NCBI GenBank assembly: GCA_023053685.1
Contig: JALIGW010000029.1
Location: 4,908,501 to 4,972,500, forward strand
Direction of reading: 5' to 3'
From: Diadophis punctatus similis
Lineage: Eukaryota; Chordata; Lepidosauria; Squamata; Dipsadidae
DNA length: 64,000 bases
Under the pieces are notes generated by a model, which worked only from the letters and a program-made list of their open reading frames with translations, ran no database searches and was not told the origin of the DNA. This document shows, piece by piece, positions 23,731 through 36,500 of this stretch (position 1 is its first letter; each line of letters begins with the position of its first letter). The position numbers and the translations under genes were made by a program.

Positions 23731-24415
23731 GTGAGTGCCCGGCAGAGGCGGCGCTTATGGGCCAGGCCGGCGACCGCAAAACATCGGCTTGATTAAGCTG
23801 GCCTGGCCCCGTGTCAAAAGAGGGCCCTAACCACGGTTAGGTCACTAGGTGAACCTAAGGCTCAGATTCTCTCCATACAGTATTTGTGAAGTCCTTTCAA
23901 TTTTGTTATTCCACCCAGAGGAGTAAATTCCTCTGGTTTTGAGAAGATAAAGGCATGAAAAATACATAGACCATGTTGGTTTTTCAGATCCAGGCAAAGA
24001 CCAAATTATTTTTACTATTATTTTTAATAGAGGGGAGAAACAAAGAGATAGAGGGTAAATTAAAAAACAGACCAACATATGGAAAAATTGCTATACAGTT
24101 AATCCTTGTTTAGCAACTACAATTGGGGCCCAGATTGAAGAGTTGGGGGGGGGCGCAAAATTTTTACTTCTTCCGGGGGGGGGGGGGGTAACAGAAAATA
24201 ATTGAGAAGCACTGATCTAAATAATGTTCTTACACAGCTTCTCTTATGGGAGAACAATACTTCCCCACTGCTAAATGGTTCCATGAGCTTCTGAACAAAG
24301 TTGCAATGACAAAGTGCAAGTATATCGTTATTAAGGAAAATGTTTGAATATCAAATGCAGTTAATAAACTTGAGAGAGTGATTCTTTTTGTTTTGGATTG
24401 CTTTTCCTTGTACAG

Positions 24416-24537
24416 GTGTCCAGGACTCAGCTTTTACATCTCCCCAATCATACCCATTTACAATGTTGTGGTCTTCCTTTTTGTGCTGGCCAACTTCAGT
24501 ATGGCCACTTTCATGGATCCTGGCATATTCCCTAGAG
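24416..24537 (+). CDS. ZDHHC5: ZDHHC5 coding exon 2: TM2 and following loop
   Basis: Acceptor TTGTACAG and donor GTAAGC. It begins with the third base of a split codon and ends with the first base of the next. It encodes 40 residues from [10 protein letters not shown] to FMDPGIFPR: the extracellular loop and second membrane helix, ending in the D-P-G motif that follows TM2 in DHHC enzymes. Confidence 0.93.
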
Positions 24538-27500
24538 GTAAGCATGGTTCCGGTTTCTTGTAAATCATAAATCTAAAAATGGAGATTATGACTATGGTTA
24601 TTTCAGTTTTTCATCTGTGAGGCATTTTCTTTTTTACATCTGTATAAGATTTTTTTTTTCACAATGTAGGTAGTCTTCAACTTAACAACCATTCATTTAG
24701 CGATTGTTAGAAGTTATAATGGCACTGAAAAAAGTGATTTACAACCGTTCCTCAGATTTATGATTGTTGTGGCGTTCCCCACAGCCTCATGATCAAAATG
24801 TGGGTGCTTGGCAACTGGCATATATTTATGATGGCAGCAGTGTCCCAGGGTCACATGATCATCATTTGTGACTTTCACAGCTGACTTCTGACAAGCAAAG
24901 TCAGTGGGGGAAGCTGGGTTTGCTTAATGACCACACAATTTACAACTGCCATCATTCACTTAACAAATATGGCAAAAAGGTCATAAAATTGGCTGCAGTT
25001 CACCTAATAACTGCCTTGCTTAGCAACGGAAATTGTGTTACCTGTAACACAATTACTACCTGTAAAAATGCAAATATTTGCCTTTCTAGTATAGGTCCAA
25101 GAGTGAATATTAAGAATTTTAAATACTTGGTCAGTATTATTGGAAACCAGGACCATATTTGCCTAAGGCAGTAAATTGGAATTTCTCAGTTTTAGCAGTG
25201 AACACGTAGCATTGCTCTTTTCCTTTATTGCCTGGTTCCTTTTGCCAGGGAATCTGATTTAACAGGCTTGGTTATGATTATTGGTGTATTGCTTACATTA
25301 TATAATCCATGTTGTCTTGACTGCTTCAGTCAACAGCTTATAAAATTAGTCTTTGATGTATGACCACAAGGGAGCCAACATTTCCATTGCTAAGGAAGAC
25401 AGTTGTTAAGCGAGTTGCTCTCCATTTTACAACCTTTTTGCCACAGTTGTTCAGTGAATCGCGCAGTCCATAAACAAATTGACTTCACTTATTAGAAGCT
25501 GGCTGGGAAGGTTGCAAATTTTGGTCACATGACACCGGGACAGTGCAGTCATAAATACATGCCAGTTGCCAAGCGCCCAAATTTTGATCACGTGGCCATG
25601 GAGATGTTGCAATAGTCATAATAGCAATAGCAATAGCACTTAGACTTATATACCGCTTCATAGTGCTTTACAGCCCTCTCTAAGCGGTTCACAGAGTTCA
25701 GCATATTGCCCCCAACAATCTGGGTCCTCATTTTACCGACCTCAGAAGGATGGAAGGCTGAGTCAACCTTGAGCCAGTGAGATTTGAACAGCTGAACTGC
25801 TGAACTAGCAGTCAGCTGAAGTAGGTTGCAGTGCTGCTTTTAACCACTGCGCCACCTCGGTGTGAGAACCAGTCATGTCACTTTTTCAAGGCTGTTGTAA
25901 CTTTGAATGGTCATTAAACAAACAATTGTAAATAGAGGACTACCTGTAATCAATTTTGGTTTCAGCATTCTGAAAAAAATCTCGCTCGCCATCAGTATAA
26001 CTTATTTATCATTACAAATCTGGAAGGTGGAAATATATTGATTCTGGGGGTTGTTTTTTTCTTCCTCTCCTATTGCATTTGATGGCTTTCTTCTGCTTTA
26101 GCTGAAGAAGATGAGGACAAGGAGGATGATTTCCGAGCTCCCTTATACAAAACTGTGGAAATAAAGGGTATTCAAGTGCGCATGAAATGGTGTGCAACAT
26201 GCAGATTCTACCGGCCCCCACGCTGCTCTCATTGTAGCGTCTGTGACAACTGTGTGGAGGTAAGAAGATAAAATGAGAAAAGAGAGCCCGACTAAAGAGA
26301 TTGGAAATGCTTATTCTACATGGGATGTTGTTTGGCATAATCTGGGCTGCTTTTAATCAATTCCAGAACTTGAGTATTGAGTGTCAGGTTTTATAATGTA
26401 ATCTTGAGAAAGAAAAAGGGAAGGAGAAGGGAATAAGGGAACTCACAGGACTTTCAGAAGGGGTGGTGGTGTTAAATCTGCTGTTCCTTTTTTCCTTTTA
26501 TGTCACCTTTTTTCCTGAAATAAGCTTTTCAGATTCCTCCCACCCAGCGTTTGAACCAGAGGTGGGTTCCTGCCTCTGATTGCCGGTGCGGTTAATCGCT
26601 GAGTTCGGCGCAGAGCCGAAGACGGTGCTCCCGTTCACGGAGCGGGAGCTTTCCCCGGGCGCTTTCCCCGCCCGCATGGATGTCGCCAATTGCGTTCTTT
26701 TGCCCTCTGTGCATGCGGAACACTTTGGGCATGCGCAGAGGGCAGAAGAACGCAATTGGCGGCATCTATGCGGGCGGGGAAAGCGCCCGGGGAAAGCTCC
26801 CGCTCCGCGAACGGGAGCACCGTCTTCGGCTCTGCGCCGAACTCAGCGATTAACCGCACCGGCAATCAGAGGCAGGAACCCACCTCTGGTTTGAACGGCC
26901 CCAGACCTGCTTAGCTTCAGTAGGATTGGAGTTTCACCTGTTTTCAGATTAGACCTTAGTCACAGGATATATATAACCAGTCATTGAATGTAGGTTTATT
27001 TTTCTTGTCTTCGGGCAATACCAATTCATATAGGCCACCACTTAATTAATTATCCAAGCTCAACACCAAAGTTGTCAAATGCCACAAGATGCTCCTTCTA
27101 AAATACCGGGGCTACTCTAAAGATAGCACTGAGAATTTGTGGACGTTCAGAGTAGGGTTTAGACTGGCAGGGCCAAAAAAGGATTGTTTTAAACTTGTAT
27201 AGCAGGGTAGCTCTGCAGATTAAAAGCATCTTGGAAGGAAAGCTCTTCAGTTGCAAAAATCCGTTTGCCAAAATGATGGGGGGAGGAAATACAGAGATGG
27301 AAAATACAGAGATGGAAATACAGAGATGGAAAATGGGTTGGAAATACAGAGATGGAAAATGGGTTGCCTCAGATGTAAACCTAGGAAGACATTGATATTT
27401 TCACTGGCTAATATGGGGGTGGGAAGGGGAATGCAGTTCTTAAAACAGCGTCTGAAGGAAGTTATTCATCTGCCAAGGAGGGAAGCATTCCAAGAGTCTT

Positions 27501-30500
27501 TGACAAAAAGTGGGGTTACGCTTTCACGGTTGTTTCATCATAGTCAGTGTAGACAGAACATTGTTTTGCTTCAGAATTCCACTCTGGAGCTGAAGCAAGG
27601 AAAAGTTATCTGAGATGAAGCAAACTCTTTGAATCGGGTTTTCTCTGCTGAGCAATTCCACAGTAATGTTTGGGAACATGTTCAGTAACTTTGTTATTTC
27701 TGCTTGTGAGGCCTGGGAAATTGGCTAGATGTTACAAACTGTATACAGAGTGATTGTAGAAGAATGCATATGCTGACATTCTTTATGTCAAAACTCATCT
27801 GTCTGTCTATACACACATACACGCACAAACACACAGAATACATGAAAAAAGAGGAAAGGCATAAGGTCAATCAGATCAAAGGTCTACGAGTTCATTGTGG
27901 CTATACCATTCTTACGGGAGTTACATTTCCATTCTATCATGAATGGAAATAAATACTTGAATTGTTGTCAGATGTGCTGTAGTTTAAAAGGATTTTATTA
28001 ATAATGTAAAACTATAGCCTGGCTTTCTAGAGGGATTATTTTCCTAACCTTTTTTTTTAAATGGAAGGAATTTGACCATCACTGTCCATGGGTGAACAAC
28101 TGCATAGGAAGACGCAATTACCGCTACTTCTTCCTGTTCCTGCTCTCACTTACAGTACACATCATGGGTGTGTTTGGTTTCGGTTTACTGTATGTCCTAT
28201 ATCAAGTGGAAGAGCTCTCTGGAATCCGCATGGCTGTTACGTATCCTTTAATCTTTCCCCCTCCCCCCAAAAAATCCACCACTTTTGACAGCGCGTAAGT
28301 TGATGGCTGACCATCAGAACATCACAGAAAAGTGGATGGAGGCGTGGAATAGCTGCACCCCCCAAGATGTCTCTGGGCACATTAGCCCTAGTAGTATACC
28401 TCCAGGATTTGGCCTACCCCGATACATGTGGGTGACATATAATAGAATTAGAACAACTCATGGGGTGTGTGCTGACTCCTTGCATAAATGGGGAAAGACA
28501 CCTTCAGCACAATGTGATTGCGGGGCTCCTCGACAGACTATTCAGCATATAGTGAGGGAATGCCCTAACAGAAGATATCCAGGAGACTGTAGGGACTTCC
28601 TCTGCACAACAACGGCAGCTACTGACTGGATCTCCAAACTTGATATTAAGCTTTGCAATGTTATTTCTGTTTTCCTTTTTTTAGGTTTTTCTTACTGTTT
28701 TAACTGTTTTTAATTTGTAAAAATGATGTTTTTTAATATTGTGTGTGACCAGCCATACGCTAAATAAAATAAATTCCCCCCCCTTCAAAAAAAGGAGCTC
28801 CCTGGTAAAAATGAACCCTGGCGAGGAATTTTTAGATCTGCTTAAGACAGTGCCACCTATCAGGTGGGAAATGAATCTCCAGATAAGAAATGAATTGTGA
28901 TCCTTCAGTATTGTTCCTTGACTTTGCTGCAGTATGGCCGTGATGTGTGTGGCTGGTTTGTTCTTTATTCCTGTAGCTGGCCTTACAGGATTCCATGTGG
29001 TACTAGTAGCCAGAGGTCGCACTACCAATGAACAGGTATGTATTTCCCATTTTGTTTTGTTGTTCATTTCACTGAATGAACCACTGAACCGGTTTTTTGT
29101 CTTTGCAGGTTACAGGCAAGTTCCGAGGTGGGGTAAACCCATTTACCAATGGCTGCTGTAAGAATGTCAGTCGTGTCCTCTGCAGCTCTCCAGCTCCCAG
29201 GTAAATTCTTTTCCACCAAAGTAAGATGGAGAAGAGGAGAAATGAGAATTACTGTCTTCATTGTTAGTGTGAGAAGTGAGAGGAAGTTTCTCATGGCTAA
29301 CTGTCCCCAAGGTGCTTTATCAAGAGGCAACTGGACTTTCTGGACCAGAAAGCCTAGTTGCCTCTTGAAAAAGCACTTTGGGACAACCATGACCTGGATG
29401 ACTGAGAATCTCCATAGATACGGTTAACTGTATGAATGATTCAGCAAGGAGATGCTGGGTTGCAGAAAGCAATGGCTAACAAATCATTTTAGTTCTTAAT
29501 CATAGTCTCTTAGAATGGGAAACTCTAGGATTCATCAAAGTAATTCCCTTGCTTGGTACAGGAGGTATTAGAGTATCTCTGACAGATGACCATCCAGTCT
29601 TTGTCTGAAGACTTCTGAAGAAGGACTCACCATTCTATGTGGCAATGTGCTTCATTGGCTGATACCTTGTATGGGCAGAAAGTTTCCTCATGTTGTCTAG
29701 GTTGAACCTCCTTCCTTATAATTTAAACCTTCAGGTAGTCCTTGAGTTACAATGGCAATTGAGATTGGAATTTCTGTCACTAAGTGATGTGGTCATAAAG
29801 TGAAACCTCACGTTACCGTATTACTCAGCGACAGCAATTTCTTCAGTCTCTTGTTATCATAGTTAAGCAAGAATTATGGATTCTTAAGCTGTAACTTCAT
29901 CACAACTTCTTGTTGGCTTCCAGCAACCAAAATTAGTGGGGAAGCTGGCAGGAAGTTGCAAGTTTCAGGTGTCTTGTAAGCAAGTGGCAGGCAGGTAAGT
30001 AAGTGGCTGCTGCCAGGGAGAGAGGGAGCACACACAGTTGTGTAAGTTGGCCAGAAAGGCCCAATCTCAACAAGGCTTGGGAAGAGCGTGCAAGGACACA
30101 CAAGGGGACAGGGAGGTGTGGCACAAGCACAGTAAGGCTTGGTGAGCATGCGTGGGTGGTTGGAAGGCATAACTGCAGAAAGGCTGGGGGAAGGTGAATG
30201 GGTGGGGGAGTTACCCAATCAACTTCCAACTTTCTCTGCCCACTTCCCCATTGACTTTGCTTGTGGGAAACTGGCAGAGAAGGTTGCAATTTGCAATCAC
30301 ATTACCACAAGATGCTGTAAGCACCTAAGTGCTAAACCCTGAGAACCACTGGAACTTCAAAGACTGATTGTAACCACCACTCTTCAGTGCTGTGGTAACT
30401 TCAAACCATTGCTGAACAAGTAATTGTTAACCAAGGGCTACCTGTATTCTCCAGCTCGTAGCAACAGAAGAAATCTATCTGGCTTCTGTATGACAACTCT

Positions 30501-33500
30501 TCAGGTATTTGAAGACTAAAGTAACATCACATGTCCCCAACAGCTGCCTTTTAATAATCCTAGCTCCTTTAATATTCTTCATAGAGTTTTGTTTTCCACA
30601 TCCTTCACAATATGGATGGGAGAAAACAAACTAATCTTGAATTATAGCAAGACTAAAGTTACTGTTTATCCAGTGGGGTGCTCAGGCAATACCAGCGGTA
30701 TCGCTTATAGTTGGAAGAACTACTCCTGAAGGAAAAGATCTGTGATTTCTGTCTGAAGAGTAGGTGGAAGCCAGGAGAGTGTTTGGCTAGCTTTAGCTGG
30801 TACAGTTGCAGCATTAACTGGAGCAATAGGATCTTACTACAGTGATTCATGACATTGTCACTACTCACCCAGATTAGAACATGGGTTGCTTTTAAAGTTA
30901 CCACTTGAAAGCTTCAATTGATTCAGCCTGTGTATTATCCAGCTCCTGTTCCCTAATAGGAACACAATGCATCTTTGCTTTGAGTACTGCATTGGTTTTC
31001 TATTGGCTTCCATTCTATGTTGATAGCATTTCCCTGATCTTCTAAGGTGGTAACTCTGACAAGGAAGGATATGAGATTAGTCCAGAATGATCTGTTGTAA
31101 CAAAGCCATGCTGGCTTTGGTTAATTATTAACCTGCTCCCATAACATGCTATTTGATCATCTGCTTGAGAAACTTGCCTAGTATAGATGAAAATTTTTTT
31201 TGTTACATTTATTTGCCGCCTCTCCTGCCATGAGGCTACTCTAGGTGGCTTACAATAATAAAAAACATAAGCAGAAGAGAAGTAAAATAATAGAACAATA
31301 AGTAAACAGTGACAAAGGAACAAAATGAGAATAATACATCAATATGGTAAGTAAAAAAAAAAAGGATGGTAGAGAGAAAGAGAAAAGGAGGATGGAGTCT
31401 GCCATCAATCTAGCAGATACCTCCAGCCTGGAATACCCCCCATCTGGTCCCCAAGGCAACCAGCAGAGCTAAAATTGACAGGTTTGTCATTTTGTGAGTC
31501 TGCCTTCTTCCTCTTTTTTGAAGTTTGCTCTTTTCTGGAACTTCACTGGTCATCCAGGAGTTGAAAATGGTTTTGCAGTCATTGCACTACAGGTAATCCT
31601 TGACTTACAACACAACAATCAGTTTAGTGACCATTTGAAGTTACAACAGCACTGAAAAAAGTGACTTTATGACCATTTTTCACACTTACGACTGTTGCAG
31701 CGGTCATGTAATGAAAAGTCGGATGTTTGACAACTGGCATCTATTTATGACAGTTGCAGTGTCCCGGGTTCATGTGATCATCTTTTGTGACCTTTTGACA
31801 AGCAAAGTCAATGGGAAAGCCAGTTTCACTTAACTGTGTTACTAACTTAGCAAATGCAGTGATTCACTTAACAACCCTGGCGAGAAAGGTTGTAAAATGG
31901 GACAAAACTCACTTAACAGCGGTCTCGTTTAGCTACATACATTTTGGATTCAATTGTCATAAGTCAAGGACTACCTGTAATTTCTTTAATACCCTGGTAT
32001 AGTATGCAGTCTGACTCTTCTCAGTTCTTTCTTTTCTGACTATCACAAATAAAGGATAACACGTTCATTTTCCCAAGAGGTGCCAGCTACCTTCATCTTT
32101 TCAACCAATTATTCCTGTTGGTAATGATTTAATCCACAATAACAGAAAGAAGCTTGCTCTTTCTTCCAACTTTTTGACAAAGTTATCAGCAAGAGATAAC
32201 AAGAATTTATTAGACCTAATTGAAATCCCCTATTATTACCCAGGTGGTCTGTGAAAAACTCCCACAGTGGTAATCACTTTCCTTTCTCTTTCTCTTTGTA
32301 TTGTTACCCAGATACTTTTTATAGGATTTCCATTCTTTGCTGAATTTTTGTTCAGTATATATTTTTTTCTTCATGTACAGTGCAACGCCCCCACCCGTTC
32401 TATTCAGTCTGCTTCTTTTGAATAAATTACACCCTTCCAGTGTTGTGCATGAATCATGAGCATTATCCCACTAAGTTTCAGTGATGCCTATCACATCATG
32501 TTTGTTTTCCTGAATTAGGATCGCTGGTTCTCCCTGGGGAAACTGATGTTTGACAGAGCAGCTGTGTTTTTCCTCTCCCTTGTAGATTGTAAGGGGTGCA
32601 TGCTGATCAGTATCTAAAGATGTAGGAGTATTAATTTGGTATAAAGGCTGACTGAGTGATCTCTTTTAAAGTGCCTGTGGCCTGTTTTCCAAATTAATGA
32701 ATGCAATTAAATTCTGACTCTGGTCATCTAAACTAAGACTTTCCTGGAGCAGAAGATGAATGGCTGCTCCAAGCATTCTACTTCTTGGGGGTGGGGGGAA
32801 TACCTTTCTGATTTATATTAGTCTATTCAGTCATGTCTAGTTCTCAGGCTGTCTGGACAAGTCTCTGCAGTTTTCTTGGCAAGGGTTTTCAGAAGTGTTT
32901 GCCGTTTCTTCCTAGCAGTGGTGAAATCCAATTTTTTTTACTACCGGTTCTGTGGGCGTGGCTTGGTGGGCGTGGTGTGGCTTGGTGGGTGTGGCTTGGT
33001 GGGCATGGCAGGGGAAGGATACTGCAAAATCTCCATTCCCTCCCCACTCTGGGGCCAGCCAGAGGTGGTATTTGATGGTTCTCTGAACTACTCAAAATTT
33101 CCGCTACCGGTTCTCCAGAGCCTGTCAGAACCTGCTGGATTTCACCCCTGCTTCCTAGGGCTGAGAGAAGATGACCGGCCCAAGATCACCAAGCTAGCTT
33201 CGTGCCTAAGGTGGAACTAGAACTCAGTTTCCTAGTTTTTCACCTGATGCTTTAACCGCATTAACTAACTCTCACTTTAGATAATAAGGAACACTAATTA
33301 GCTCCAAATCAAAAATATGTGATATTATTACTGAGGCGTCCAGTTGCAACTTGCTTTTGTACTAGTTACATTTTTGTGCATGTTTTAAGAGGAAGAGTGT
33401 ATGAATTACCATAAAACCAAGCTTCCCTTTCAACCTCTGTCACTATCTAAAATATATTAGGACAGTGCAGCTTTCTGTAGGCATATGAATTTGTTGCTTA

Positions 33501-36500
33501 ACTGTGCAGCTGTATTTAGATTATTTTTCTGCACCCAACACATCTACTTTGTAATGAATCAGAATCTACAGGTACTACATTTCCCTGTCTAACAATACTA
33601 AAGTTCCATGTATTCATTTTTTTCACATTTATAAAATTATATTAAAATAAACTATTGTGCAGAAAAGCAATGTCTTTCCATAAGATCAATTACAAAAGGA
33701 AGGAAGGAAGGACAAAAGGTTAGAATACATTTCCTATTGTGTAATCCTGTTTTGTATGTTATTCCTTTATTGGAATTGCAAGGTAATTTTATATAGCAGC
33801 CATTTTATCTGTTACTTTCTTCATTCTCGTTACTTCTAGAAACTGCCAAGTTTAGTTTGGGGGGGGGGTGTTTGGCCACCTTGGTTCCTTTGTTTTTGTT
33901 GTTTTTGTGCTTTTGTACTATTCTTTGTTTCTAAAAAAAAATTAACAACTGTAAACCACTAGTATAACTAGGAATCTGGCAGCATATAAATTTAATAAAT
34001 TACTATCATTTTTCTACATCTTTAAAACAATATTAAGGTAATCCTCAAGTTACCACAGCAGTTGTACTGAAATTTCTGTCACTAAGTGATACGGTCATAA
34101 AGGCAATATCATGTGACCATATCACTTAGCAACAGCAATCCCTGCAGTTCTGTTGCCATCATTAATCATGGGATCATGGGTCTTTAAGTGAGTATCTTCT
34201 CACAACATGCTGCCAGCTTCAAACAATAAAGTCAGCGGGGAAGCCCAGAGGAAATTGCAAGTCCCAGGTGGCTTGCCAGCAGGTAGATAAGAGCTGCTAT
34301 TGGGTGGAAGAGGGAGCGAGGGTTTTCTGCAGGTGGCTGGTGAGGTGTGGAGTGTGCACAGCAGGGCTTGGGTAGCTGATGCCAAGTGTTCACTCATTCT
34401 GCCAAACAAGCAGTTTTTGCCAAGCACTGGGGCTGGACACATTTTATGGCAGCTGTTGTAACTCTGATAGTTGATAAATGACCGGTCTACCTATACACAA
34501 ATTCTTCAAATTGCAAAATGTATGTATTTCAAACCTTATTCTGACATTACACTGCCTTGCTAAGCCAGGTAAACAAATAATTTACTAAAAGCACTATCTT
34601 ACTATACTTTCCTTAAATCCTTTTTCACTATTCACTAGGTATCTTGGGCGGCCAAAGGGAGAACAGACTGTATTAGTGAGGCCTCCATTCTTACGGCCAG
34701 AAATATCAGACGGACAGGTTGCTATGAAGATAATGGATAATGGTATCCAGGCTGAACTGAAGAGAACAAAGGTGAGGAGGAAATGAAAATGCTGCACAAG
34801 CAGTGGCTTCAAATTATTCTCGGAGTTTCGGCAGTGTGAGTCGGTATCAAATGTTTACTTCAGGCATTGTTCCTTAGTAATGTCACTCTTTGTTTCTGCT
34901 TCTCCAGGAGTTGAACTTGAACTTACATTTCCCTCCTGTGCAACCAATACAACATAAAAGTTGTGTCTTAGATCATTTAGTTTTTGCTTTTCACTTCTCA
35001 TCCAGCAACAGATACATGTACAGTTTACAAAAACATTTGTGGAAATGCTGGAGGAGTAATTGGTCATTTTAAGAGCATTCCACCTTTATCCAATCAAGGA
35101 CAATATTCATAACATTGGTTCCTGCCATTTTTCCAATTGTACTAGTGTGTTTTACTTTTTTTCCCCCTCTGCAGTCCAAAGGAAGCCTTGAAGTAACAGA
35201 GAGTCAGTCTGCTGATGCTGAACCACCACCGCCACCCAAACCAGACCTCAGCCGCTACACAGGTCTGAGGACACATTTAACCCTGGCCACCAATGAGGGT
35301 AAGAGGGATTTGCTTGAGAGACATAGTCAGTTATGCGCCTGGGTGATTGTTTGTATCAGGGAAGTACCGTCTGTATCGCTGCAAAACCAGGCTATTGAAC
35401 TTAAACGTAATGATTAGTTTTGAAGTAATTAGTGGGTCAGCTGATAAGGCTGCTGAGGCAAGGTCTGATAAAACAAGACAAGCTTTATTGTCACTTTTCT
35501 GTGTACACAATGGCACACATGAAAATGAAAATCCAATGGCCGCTCTCAAAAGAAAAAGAATTAAGACCTCAAATGTCCTCAAAGCTGTGACTGTCGCACC
35601 ACCCTTGCAGTCTCATGATTGCATTGATGATTGAGATCAACCATCTCATTTATGGCAAGTTACAGGATCCCATGGTCACATTGCATTTTGTGACAATTTT
35701 TTGACATTTTCCATCAAAAAACACCCATTGGACAATCTGGATTCGTACTAGCGGCCACATGATTCGCTTAATAACCATTTACCATTTAATAATCATTTAA
35801 TTCATTTAGTGACTATTGGAAAACCAGCTGTAAAATCGAGTTCAGTCACATGGTGGCTTGATTTATGACAACAACAATTTACATTTACATTACATTACAT
35901 TACATTACATAACTTTAAAAAAAATTCCGGGCTCAATTGTTGTAGTAAATCGAATATATGATTTTAGTTGTTATTTGGCCTATATTATACATCTGTGTGT
36001 TTCATAATAATATATAGGAAAAAATGGGTGGATGTATTCGGCACTTTGTTTTGCAGGTTTTCATTTGAGTTCTCAGATCAGTATTACTGCCTCCCATCCA
36101 GCAGTGCTGAAAACTGAGGGAGAGACAGAGAGAAATATAATATTCAAGGGCATGATAGATAAACAAATAAATATTTCTAATACATGTATATAATCCGAAC
36201 TGTGTGTGTGTCTGTGTGTCTGTGTGTAAAACTTAGTTGTTATTATAGCCATACATTATTCTTTGGTTTTTTTCTTCTGTAATTTTTCACTTTTCAAGCA
36301 CTTTATGTGTAGTTTTTTTAAAAATGTATGCATTTGCATTATAATTACAATCTATGAGGTGATCTCATAGAAAGGAAAACGTTCCTGTTGCCCTGTTTTT
36401 ATCTCCACCCTTTGTGCACGTTTTAGTTCCTGGTTGATTCCTTAACCTTCGGGACAGATTACAGTAACTTGGTTCTCACAGTTCAGTCATTTGCTATCTA

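Larger units (their letters stand above)
23403..24214 (+). mobile_element. hAT-like TIR element carrying an EAF1 5'-end fragment
   Basis: The ends are inverted copies: CAGTGTTTCTCAA on the left and TTGAGAAGCACTG on the right. The 8-bp direct repeat ATCTAAAT flanks it exactly at 23395-23402 and 24215-24222, the target duplication size of hAT transposons. The 812-bp element has no transposase frame, so it is non-autonomous. G-rich subterminal tracts lie at both ends. The interior carries a GC-rich block with an EAF1-like first coding exon and splice donor (separate entry), then about 450 bp of AT-rich sequence that may be EAF1 intron 1 or other filler. It interrupts a Penelope-like relic. Confidence 0.85.
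22560..24360 (-). mobile_element. Penelope-like retroelement relic, C-terminal RT/GIY-YIG region
   Basis: Read on the - strand, conceptual translation gives blocks typical of Penelope-like elements: NRLLQPHGIIVTHHPTKALQ, then KSKDPVARRTGIIYNLQCKD followed by C, then degraded GIY-YIG endonuclease sequence and a C-terminal tail. Several stops and frameshifts break it. It is split at 23395-24222 by the hAT element that carries the EAF1 exon. Its right edge lies within about 60 bp of a ZDHHC5 exon. Confidence 0.75.

Noticed and set aside
23402..23779. Long minus-strand frame in the GC-rich block
   Set aside because: It is the antisense shadow of the captured EAF1 exon. The plus strand has the recognisable protein and the splice donor.
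26580..26894. Overlapping open frames on both strands with nearly the same protein sequence
   Set aside because: They are a by-product of the near-perfect palindrome at 26557-26888, not coding genes.
27288..27365. Regularly spaced repeat that might be regulatory
   Set aside because: A short simple tandem duplication with four units and no protein-binding motif I can name.
28285..28713. Possible alternative terminal exon of ZDHHC5
   Set aside because: The translation is a LINE ORF2 C-terminus with a retroelement tail, and the true next exon at 28933 restores the ZDHHC5 frame.
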